From: Pyrinomonadaceae bacterium
Lineage (GTDB): Bacteria > Acidobacteriota > Blastocatellia > Pyrinomonadales > Pyrinomonadaceae
Reading direction: 5' to 3'
Length of the DNA stretch: 45,069 bases
Assembly (NCBI GenBank): GCA_013812905.1
Contig: JACCSP010000317.1
Coordinates: forward strand, 1 to 45,069
Part shown: positions 37,909 to 45,069 of the stretch, piece after piece
Numbering within the stretch: the stretch's first letter is position 1
Layout of the letters: each line of letters begins with the position of its first letter
The notes under the pieces: generated by a model
Told to the model about the DNA's origin: nothing
The model's database searches: none
Seen by the model: the letters and a program-made list of their open reading frames with translations, nothing else
Made by a program: the position numbers and the translations under genes

Positions 37909-37966
37909 GCATGGTATCCCATGCTTCAACATAAGCGCAACCGAGATCAGAATGTCCCGATCTCGG
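37909..37966. promoter_or_regulatory. Two perfect inverted repeats in the divergent larE / TPR-gene intergenic region
   Basis: GCATGG-TATC-CCATGC (37909-37924) and CCGAGATC-AGAATGTCCC-GATCTCGG (37941-37966). Confidence 0.45.
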
Positions 37967-38067
37967 TGTTCAGCTACAACTTAGCTTTGGACGCCCTGAC
38001 TTCTGGCGTGTTAAGATCGTAGCCTCCCCGGGCAATTCTTTCCACGGCTTCGCGACTTTGTTCTCTA

Positions 38068-39540
38068 ATGCGCGTCTGGTCAACAATGCCTTCTCGTGTG
38101 TGGTTACGTGCAATCGTTCTAATCTCTGCAACTGCCCTACTGGCCTCCTGCGCTGCTTTAGCTAGCGCGCAGACTGAAGATGCCCTGGGTGACGGCGCCG
38201 CCGACCCAGTTAAATTATTTGAACAAGCTCAGACGGCTCACGCGCGAGGCGATCTGGCGCGTGCCTTGGCGTACTACGAAGAGGCGATCAGGGTCAAACC
38301 CGAATTTCCCGAAGCCGAGTTTCAAATGGGGAAGGTACTCGCGTCGTTGGGCCGGTTGGGTGAGTCAGAATCAGCATTTCGACGGGCAATCAAGCAAAGG
38401 AAGGAATGGTCTCTTCCTTATTCTGAACTGGGAATTCTCTTGGCCCGCACCAACCGGGACATTGAAGCAGAGACAAAACTGCGTCAGGCGCTCAAGCTCG
38501 ACAGTAACGACAATGTCGCTCTTCGGATATTGGCGAGTATTCGACTGCGCCAGGGGGATGCGAAGGAAGCGCTCAAACTCGCGCAGACCGCCACCAACGA
38601 CTCCAATGCGCCCGCTTCAACCTGGCTCCTGCGGGTCATGGCCGAACGAGCGTTGGGAAACAAGTCCGCGGCTAAAACGAGTCTCCAACACGTTCTTGAA
38701 ATTGAACCGGGAAATCTGGCCGCGCTAATCGAACGCGCAGAACTGTATGTTGAAGAAGGCGACTACGAGAACGCTCTCAAAGATCTCAAAGCGGCGGAGC
38801 AAGTTAAGGGTGCTGACAAACAGATACTTTATCGTGTGGTGGTGGCGTACGAACGAGCGGGCAAGCCCGACGACGCGCAACGGATCGCTGCAGCAGCAGG
38901 GTTGCTCAGGGCCGAGGAAGCTTCCGGTGACGGCAAGATCAAGGTGATTGGTGCGAAAGAGGAAATTGACGCAGCCAATAGCGAAGATCCCGCAATTGCT
39001 CGCCGCGCTATCGCCAAACTGCTCCAGAAGAATCCTGGCAGCGCTTTTTTGCTGGCTCGGCTGGGAGCCTCATATCGCACCGACGATCCTGTACGCTCGC
39101 TGGAATTCTATCGCCGAGCCACTCAGATCGAACCCGACAATCCTGTGTATGCAACCGGCTATGCCGCGACCCTGGTCCGCGCTCGGCGATTTGCAGAGGC
39201 TGCTCATATCCTGCATCGAGTTATTTCGGTCTTTCCCGACAACTATGTCGCTCACGCCAATCTAGCCACTGCGCTGTATGAGCAGAAGCGCTACCCGGAA
39301 GCCATCCCGCAATACGAGTGGCTCTTGAAAAAGAAACCTGACTTGGCGGTGGCCTACTATTTCATTGCCAGCGCACATGATTATCTCGGAGAATACAAAG
39401 AGGCTCAAGCATCCTACGAAGCTTTTCTAAGGCGTGCTGATGCAAAGATTAATCAACTTGAGATCGATAAGGTGAATTTACGCTTGCCCTTTCTGCGTCG
39501 CCAGATTCAGCTGGGACAGGGAGTAAAGCGTAAGCCTTAG
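38068..39540 (+). CDS. Secreted TPR-repeat protein
   Basis: Signal peptide ending LASCAALASAQ; TPRs such as ALAYYEEAIRVKPEFPEAEFQMGKVLASLGRLGESESAFRRAI. Confidence 0.9.
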   Translation: MRVWSTMPSRVWLRAIVLISATALLASCAALASAQTEDALGDGAADPVKLFEQAQTAHARGDLARALAYYEEAIRVKPEFPEAEFQMGKVLASLGRLGESESAFRRAIKQRKEWSLPYSELGILLARTNRDIEAETKLRQALKLDSNDNVALRILASIRLRQGDAKEALKLAQTATNDSNAPASTWLLRVMAERALGNKSAAKTSLQHVLEIEPGNLAALIERAELYVEEGDYENALKDLKAAEQVKGADKQILYRVVVAYERAGKPDDAQRIAAAAGLLRAEEASGDGKIKVIGAKEEIDAANSEDPAIARRAIAKLLQKNPGSAFLLARLGASYRTDDPVRSLEFYRRATQIEPDNPVYATGYAATLVRARRFAEAAHILHRVISVFPDNYVAHANLATALYEQKRYPEAIPQYEWLLKKKPDLAVAYYFIASAHDYLGEYKEAQASYEAFLRRADAKINQLEIDKVNLRLPFLRRQIQLGQGVKRKP

Positions 39541-39578
39541 AACAGAGGGTTAGATTCTTCTACTTAAATTGGCAAGAA

Positions 39579-40193
39579 ATGATATCCCGTGGCACTTATT
39601 TGCGGATCTCCTACCGAGTTGTCAGGCTAGTGCTGCTTTGTCTGGCCATCTATGTTCCAGCTTTGAGCGCTCAGGAGCCTGCTGCCCACCAACTCCGCGC
39701 TCCACCTCCGCTCAAGACTGTATCACGTGAAGAGCGTACGCGAATTGATGGGGCAGAGGACTCTAAAGCACGCCTCCGCGCCACCATCGAGTTCGCGGAG
39801 CTTCGTCTCGCCAAAGCTGCGGTTCTTACCGGTGATCACGACTTCCAAGGGGCGACTGGAGAACTGGGTAAATATGAGGCCCTGATCGATGATGCGCTAG
39901 ATTATCTCAGTCCAATGCTGCGCGATAAGACTAAGACCCGGGATCTGTATAAGCGGCTCGAGTTAGCTTTGCGCGCCCATGGGCCACGACTTACCGCAAT
40001 TCGACGCGGCACTCCTTTGGAATACGCAGTTTGGATCAAGGAGTTGGAAGAATTCGCGCGTAAAGGACGAACTGAGGCGCTCAATTCCTTTTACGGACAC
40101 ACAGTGTTCCGTGAGCCTCAGATTAATGCCGATGAAAGACCTCGGGACAAAGCACCCAAGAACAGTGCCGCGGCCCCGGAGAAGACACCATGA
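39579..40193 (+). CDS. Secreted hypothetical protein
   Basis: Hydrophobic N-terminus ending ALSAQ; helical, charged mature part; ATGA overlap with the next gene. Confidence 0.7.
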   Translation: MISRGTYLRISYRVVRLVLLCLAIYVPALSAQEPAAHQLRAPPPLKTVSREERTRIDGAEDSKARLRATIEFAELRLAKAAVLTGDHDFQGATGELGKYEALIDDALDYLSPMLRDKTKTRDLYKRLELALRAHGPRLTAIRRGTPLEYAVWIKELEEFARKGRTEALNSFYGHTVFREPQINADERPRDKAPKNSAAAPEKTP

Positions 40194-40771
40194 TAAGAAT
40201 TCGAACTGGTTTAGTGACGCTGACCGTTCTTTGCCTGCCGGCTTTGGCTCTCTCCAGTCCGGCTAGAGTTGCCGGGCAGTCTCGGGCTCACTTAACCGCG
40301 CAGGAGGTGGAACTCGTCAAAGACGCCCAGGTTTTGGATCAGCGCATTGACATTTTTGTGAAAGCAGCAGATCGCCGTTTGCTGGTTTTGACCGGGATTG
40401 CCCCGAGTTCAAAGCAACTAAAGAAAGACTCTGAAAAGTGGGGAGAGCTACCAAACGGTTCACGCGCGGAATTGCTGGGCGACATTGCGAAAATCCTGGA
40501 CGAAGCCATTACCAATATCGACGATGTCAGCGCGCGCGACGAAAAGAACCCGCTAATTCCTAAAGCTCTCCGGAAACTAGCTGCGGAAGCAACTCGAATC
40601 TTCGATCAGTTGCGACCTTTGCGTGAGCAAGCTAAGAGCGACATAGAGATAGCGCGTTTTGAAGAGCTCACAGAAAATGCCGAGTCCATAGTTGAGGCTG
40701 TGAAGAAGTTACCGCCACCGGTTGAAAAGAAGGGAAAGGGGAAGGAGGGAAAAGCGAAGGGGAAGAACTGA
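40190..40771 (+). CDS. Secreted hypothetical protein, helical with Lys/Gly-rich tail
   Basis: Signal peptide (MIRIRTGLVTLTVLCLPALALSS); ATG overlaps the upstream stop (ATGA); C-terminus KKGKGKEGKAKGKN. Confidence 0.75.
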   Translation: MIRIRTGLVTLTVLCLPALALSSPARVAGQSRAHLTAQEVELVKDAQVLDQRIDIFVKAADRRLLVLTGIAPSSKQLKKDSEKWGELPNGSRAELLGDIAKILDEAITNIDDVSARDEKNPLIPKALRKLAAEATRIFDQLRPLREQAKSDIEIARFEELTENAESIVEAVKKLPPPVEKKGKGKEGKAKGKN

Positions 40772-41177
40772 GCATTTTCCATTGATTTTTCCATTCCCGC
40801 GCTTGCTTCATCATCTCCCTCTTTTCCGGTAGCTGATGACTGTAACCGCGGGCGGGCTCACCCACGGCAAATAGTTTAAAATCGACACGCGCATCGCTCT
40901 TCGCGACTCCGCTTACTCCCGTGGCGCGACCCAGGATGCCGCCAAGCTTCTTCGCCGCGGAGATCTTAAAACTACTGATGTCGGTATAAAGTATGAAATC
41001 GCATTGCCGGGCTCTTGCCTCGTCGTCGGCTGCGGCTTCGGAGGTCGCATTCAGCGGAACGGGATCGACTCCCGCTCCCTTAATTCCATTCACCAGACGC
41101 TGACGTAAGGCGTCGATTGAAACCGGACGCGCGCTTCTGTTTGTTGTTCTCTTCCCTCCAGGATTTCTCGGCCCCAT
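40668..41177 (-). pseudogene. Probable truncated remnant of a secreted acidobacterial hypothetical protein
   Basis: Core DALRQRLVNGIKGAGVDPVPLN...CDFILYTDISSFKISAAKKLGGILGR...ARVDFKLFAVGEP looks protein-like. It lacks a signal peptide, and its C-terminus runs into sequence antisense to the neighbouring gene. Confidence 0.45.
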
Positions 41178-41198
41178 CCAGTCCCTCGAGTGCGAAAC

Positions 41199-43421
41199 TT
41201 AGTCGCGCGCCTTGCTCAATACTTCGGTGGCCCGTTTCATTGCCGCGACGATTCTGTCCAAGGCCTCTTTTGCGTTGCCCGCGCTTCGATCTTCAAGCGC
41301 CTGACGAAAATCAGGAAGCGGCTGGGCTGCGTAGCCCGTATAGAATCCCGGCGCGTAGATCTGATGCCGGTACCAGGGCCGTCCGCGCAATCCTCGAACG
41401 TCGGTCAGCGCGCGCTCGGTTCCCAGCAGCGCGTCGTTGATGAGTTTTAATCTCGCCTCTGCCCTCCGATACGAGTCGTTCGCTTCGACGCGCGTTCGCT
41501 CAACCTCGAGCACTGTTTCTTGCCGGCTCTTTTCCACCCGTCCAGCCTCCCTGGCGAAGTTTTCAATCGCCTCGCTCATTCCCTTTCCATCAAAGACGGC
41601 TGATAAATTCCGCCGCCTCGCCGTCTTTACGCTCTCTGTGAAGAATTCCTTGATCTGGGCGCCGTAATCCACATAGTCGAAGGGAAGTCCGTGCGCATCA
41701 GCCAGACGCATTGCCACCGTGCCCCATAATTGCGCGGCCGCCACGTGGTAAGCAAAGGTCGGATCACCGAAGCGCGTCATCCAATGAAATGAATCATAGG
41801 CGGAGTGGTAGACTCCGTAATCCCCACCGAACCCCATGTCGAGAGAGGGGATACCCAGATGCTGCAAAAACGGCGTGTAATCCGAGCCTGATCCCAGCGC
41901 CCCAATGCGAGCCTCGGCGATATCCACATCGGAACCAGTTTGGGCATCGGTCAACTCCGCTTCCGGGCGTGACTCGCGACTTCGGTCCTGCCATTGTTGA
42001 TAGACGCTCTTCCCCGTTTTCGGATCGCGGATGTCCCGCGTGGCGCCGCGAATCAATTTCCACATCGAGGGCACGGATGACGCGCCAAAGTTTGCACCCG
42101 AAACTGCAGCATCCATATTTAGATAGGCGACTCCTTTCTCTCTTAACTCGTCGGCATATTCTTCAGCCCATTCCGTTGAGCCGATCAGCCCATATTCTTC
42201 ACCATCCCAGCTACAAAGCAGGATCGTGCGACGTGGTTTCCAGCCGTTCTTCAGCAACTGCCCAAAGCCTCGCGCGGCTTCCAGCATTGCGGTTGTGCCG
42301 CTATTTGGATCTACCGCACCGAAGGTCCAGGCATCGCGGTGATTGCCCATGATCACCCACCGATCCCTCCCTTCGTTTCCCTCTATGCGAGCTACCACGT
42401 TCCAGATCTTGCGAATCTGGTAGTCCATCTCAACTTTGAGATGGACCCGCAAATCGTCAGTACCGCCGACGTGATATGCGAACGGCAATCCACCCTGAAA
42501 GCCTCTGGGCCTCACAGGCCCACGCATTGGTTCCAACAGCCGGCGCGCGTCCCCGTATGAGATGGGCTGGACTGGGATGCGCGTGAGATCGGTAGCTTCC
42601 TCGATCTTCAGCCTTGCGACACCTGGAATCGAGGGCTTTCCGGGTGTCAACGGATCGCCTGGATACTGAAACAGATATTGGACCGAACCGCGCTGCGCAG
42701 AACTTTCAGGACGCCAGGGACCTATTGGATAGACGTCACCCTGCATGTACCCGTCATCTGACGGATCGGAATAAATGATTAATCCTATCGCGCCATTTTC
42801 TTCGGCCACCTTCGCCTTTACTCCCCGGAATGAGTTGCCGTAGCGCGCAATGGCTATTTTGCCTTTTACATCAACGCCGAGTTTCTTGAGCGCTTCATAA
42901 TCGGGAGGCAAACCATAGTTGACGTAAACCACGGGGGCAGTGACATCACCACTCGGGCTATAACCATTAAAGAGCGGAATTATTTTGGAACTTGAGGAGG
43001 TAGAATCTTCGGGAACGACTGCTTCCTTGACGCTCAACCTTTCCCGACGTCTCCCAACTATTTCCACAACGCTCGGTTGCTTTGGATAAGGCAGCAGGAC
43101 GTCATACTCTTTAAGTTCAGCCGGGATGCCATAAGTACGAATCTGATCTCGTACATAAACCGCGGTTGCGTAGTCTTCTTTCGTCCCCGCCACGTGGGGC
43201 TCGGCAGTCAGGCGTCGCAAATGCTCGCGCGCTGAGTCTGCACCGGGCACCGCTCGAAACTGCTCCTCCCTCGAGCGCTGCGAGATCGAGCCTCGGAGCG
43301 TAAAACCATCGAGCGCGAGGCCGCTTGCCGTTTGCGAGCGAACCGAATGGATACTGAGAGGCGACAATAGCCCCACGGTACCTAAGACCAGAAGCAGGGT
43401 AATAAAACGGCGCGGTTTCAC
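41199..43421 (-). CDS. M28 family peptidase (glutamate carboxypeptidase II / transferrin-receptor-like, PA domain)
   Basis: Signal peptide; PA domain (GKIAIARYGNSFRGVKAKVAEENGAIGLIIYSDPSDDGY); WVIMGNHRDAWTFGAVDPNSGTTAMLEAARGFGQL; SWDGEEYGLIGSTEWAEE; C-terminal dimerisation-like domain. Confidence 0.95.
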   Translation of the reverse strand: MKPRRFITLLLVLGTVGLLSPLSIHSVRSQTASGLALDGFTLRGSISQRSREEQFRAVPGADSAREHLRRLTAEPHVAGTKEDYATAVYVRDQIRTYGIPAELKEYDVLLPYPKQPSVVEIVGRRRERLSVKEAVVPEDSTSSSSKIIPLFNGYSPSGDVTAPVVYVNYGLPPDYEALKKLGVDVKGKIAIARYGNSFRGVKAKVAEENGAIGLIIYSDPSDDGYMQGDVYPIGPWRPESSAQRGSVQYLFQYPGDPLTPGKPSIPGVARLKIEEATDLTRIPVQPISYGDARRLLEPMRGPVRPRGFQGGLPFAYHVGGTDDLRVHLKVEMDYQIRKIWNVVARIEGNEGRDRWVIMGNHRDAWTFGAVDPNSGTTAMLEAARGFGQLLKNGWKPRRTILLCSWDGEEYGLIGSTEWAEEYADELREKGVAYLNMDAAVSGANFGASSVPSMWKLIRGATRDIRDPKTGKSVYQQWQDRSRESRPEAELTDAQTGSDVDIAEARIGALGSGSDYTPFLQHLGIPSLDMGFGGDYGVYHSAYDSFHWMTRFGDPTFAYHVAAAQLWGTVAMRLADAHGLPFDYVDYGAQIKEFFTESVKTARRRNLSAVFDGKGMSEAIENFAREAGRVEKSRQETVLEVERTRVEANDSYRRAEARLKLINDALLGTERALTDVRGLRGRPWYRHQIYAPGFYTGYAAQPLPDFRQALEDRSAGNAKEALDRIVAAMKRATEVLSKARD

Positions 43422-43567
43422 TTATTAGGCTCCTCGTTTATTGGTCGGCTCTCTCTCAAACCATTTCCAATTTATCTGGAACACACCGCCGGGTTATTGC
43501 TAGCCTGCAACTTGAAGATCAGGCTTCCCTGTTCTACACAACGCGGCCTCGGTCGCAACCAAGATAG

Positions 43568-43617
43568 TTTCACGCGTGAAATTCTTGCTGCGAAAACAAG
43601 ATTCTGCATTCTTGTTT
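43568..43617. promoter_or_regulatory. Palindrome cluster in the divergent M28 / zinc-ribbon gene promoter region
   Basis: Perfect 14-bp palindrome TTTCACGCGTGAAA (43568-43581) and AAACAAGA-TTCTGCAT-TCTTGTTT (43594-43617). Confidence 0.5.
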
Positions 43618-43691
43618 CACAGAACGGTTCTACCCGAACATTGCTTTCGCATTCAGCGTAGAGTAGAAAAAGCATGAAAGGAACCGAAACG

Positions 43692-44264
43692 ATGGATAGC
43701 AGATATTACCCCGGCGTTGAAACGAATGTTCCCAAACTCATTGCTGAGCTGCGCAATCTTCTTGAAGAAGATTACGACGTGCAAACGATGCAAGTATCTT
43801 CCACGAGCTTGCTGCAGGCTCGCAAGTCTAGCACGTTGCGCGACCTCACCGGACTATCAGCCGCGCTGACAATCAAGATTACGCCGGAGGCGGGCGGAAC
43901 GCGGGTTGAGATTGGCATGCAGAAGTGGTTTGACAAGGCCGCCGTCGCTGCCGTTGCCCTGATACTCTCTGCCGGGTTACTGCTGGCGCTGCCGGCGTTG
44001 GGGGCTTACTGGCAATACCGAATTACTGAAGATGCCTGGAAAATAATCGAAGAGCACATAGCGCGTAAAGCCGGAGGCTACATCCCTCCGCTGCCCGGGC
44101 GTTGTGGAACTTGCGGCGCCGCGAACAGCGCCGGCTCGGGATTCTGTTCATCTTGCGGTGCGAATCTACAAGTGGGCTGCGCCTGTACTGCATGTGGGGC
44201 TATCCAGAGGGAAGCTTCTGCCCGGTTTTGTAATCGCTGCGGACACTCTCTCAACGCAAGCTAG
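43692..44264 (+). CDS. Membrane-associated double zinc-ribbon protein
   Basis: TM segment AAVAAVALILSAGLLLALPALGAYW; C-terminal CGTCGAANSAGSGFCSSCGANL and CTACGAIQREASARFCNRCGHSL. ATG 43692 with AAAGGA SD preferred over 43674. Confidence 0.82.
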   Translation: MDSRYYPGVETNVPKLIAELRNLLEEDYDVQTMQVSSTSLLQARKSSTLRDLTGLSAALTIKITPEAGGTRVEIGMQKWFDKAAVAAVALILSAGLLLALPALGAYWQYRITEDAWKIIEEHIARKAGGYIPPLPGRCGTCGAANSAGSGFCSSCGANLQVGCACTACGAIQREASARFCNRCGHSLNAS

Positions 44265-44284
44265 TCTCCACTGCCTGGACCCAT

Positions 44285-44335
44285 TGTCCGGACTATGTCC
44301 GGACTATTGACTTGACACCGAATCGGTCATATAAG
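44285..44335 (+). promoter_or_regulatory. Sigma70-like promoter with two 11-bp tandem activator-like boxes and an operator-like palindrome in the spacer
   Basis: (TGTCCGGACTA)x2 at 44285-44306, -35 TTGACT (44307-44312), 17-bp spacer containing ACCGA-A-TCGGT, -10 TATAAG (44330-44335). Confidence 0.6.
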
Positions 44336-44411
44336 TCTCGGCATCTCGCTGTATTCTTTCCAAACCGTTGTAGATTGCAGACGCCCTTCAACCCCCTGGA
44401 GGTGGGTACCC

Positions 44412-45069
44412 ATGAAGAAATCTCTCCTTTTAGTAGTAGCTTCTCTGTTCGTTTCCTGTTTATCTCAGGCTATCGCACAAACGCCGGACGAAATGGGTCC
44501 TCCGCGAGTGCTGTTAATCGTCCGCGAAGAAATCAAGCCAGGAATGATGCCGGCCCACAACAGGCATTCCGCCGGTTACTCCGGAATTTTTGGTAAACTC
44601 AAAACACCGAACCACCGCATCGCGATGATCCCCGTGGCGGGCAACGAGAACGAGGTGTTGTACGTCACCGCCGGCGAGTCCTTTGCCGATCTCGAGATGA
44701 TCACGAAGGAAACCGACAGGAAAATGGCGGGTAGGAACGGCACGATGGGAGCGGAACTTGCTCGCTTGGATAAGGAGGCCCCGGATCTTCACTCAGGCAT
44801 GCGGGATATGTTCGCGGTTTATCGTCCCGAGCTAAGTTTCAAGCCTGGTGTTGACATAGCCCAAATGCGATATTTCGCAATTACGACCGTGCGGGTGCGT
44901 CCCGGGCAGGATGATAACTACTCCGAGTATGTGAAAACCCTCCTTAACGCAGCGCGCGAGAAAGCGAAAGCAGAAACGCACGTGGCGGCGTATCAGGTTA
45001 TCGCGGGCATGCCCGGAACAACCTACATGTTTTTCAGGTCTATGAAGTCGCTGGCCGAATACGATCTCA
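44412..45069 (+). CDS. Secreted hypothetical protein, partial (runs off the window)
   Basis: SD CTGGAGGTGG before ATG 44412; my translation MKKSLLLVVASLFVSCLSQAIAQTPDEMGPPRVLLIVREEIKPGMMPAHNRHSAGYSGIFGKLKTPNHRIAMIPVAGNENEVLYVTAGESFADLEMITKE... open to the end. Absent from the ORF track. Confidence 0.85.
   Translation, partial: MKKSLLLVVASLFVSCLSQAIAQTPDEMGPPRVLLIVREEIKPGMMPAHNRHSAGYSGIFGKLKTPNHRIAMIPVAGNENEVLYVTAGESFADLEMITKETDRKMAGRNGTMGAELARLDKEAPDLHSGMRDMFAVYRPELSFKPGVDIAQMRYFAITTVRVRPGQDDNYSEYVKTLLNAAREKAKAETHVAAYQVIAGMPGTTYMFFRSMKSLAEYDL

Noticed and set aside
41711-42352. 213-aa plus-strand ORF
   Set aside because: Antisense to the M28 peptidase; Arg/Ser/Pro-rich composition typical of GC-driven spurious frames.

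Overview
The window is a chromosomal, mostly housekeeping segment of an Acidobacteria-like bacterium (a VWFA-related acidobacterial protein, carboxypeptidase-regulatory TonB receptor, BNR/VPS10-like propeller and OmpA porin all fit; lineage is inferred from families only). I support about 36 protein-coding genes. They include a TonB receptor, purH, an M48 peptidase, fabI, a LOG protein, and a long co-directional minus-strand run (M50 protease-trpS-scpA-scpB-rluB-acyl-CoA dehydrogenase-meaB-mce-parvulin-MBL-mtnP-TPR-pfkB-DUF2007-cutA). Beyond that run are hflX, a 7TM-HD phosphohydrolase, HIT, HU, rpsA, gdhA, larE, TPR proteins, an M28 peptidase and a partial gene at the right edge that the ORF track missed. 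I see no tRNA, rRNA, CRISPR array, transposase or prophage. The most interesting non-coding signal is a set of locus-specific 7-bp-periodic elements at gene boundaries: (GGACCTT)n before fabI, (TGACAGG)7 between pfkB and DUF2007, ten in-register degenerate heptads upstream of pfkB, a CAGGAG-type hairpin between rluB and scpB, and heptads absorbed into the 3' end of meaB. Three of them form long imperfect inverted repeats, and several supply the stop codon of the neighbouring gene. Other leads are a REP-like 15-bp hairpin upstream of the acyl-CoA dehydrogenase, an orphan SD plus 16-codon ORF plus two hairpins upstream of rpsA, a promoter with two 11-bp helical-phase GTCCGGAC boxes at the right end, several palindromic operator candidates, a JAMM-like N-terminal domain on HflX, and a peptidoglycan-binding domain inserted in a beta-propeller protein. 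All counts and pairings were done by eye; no searches were run.
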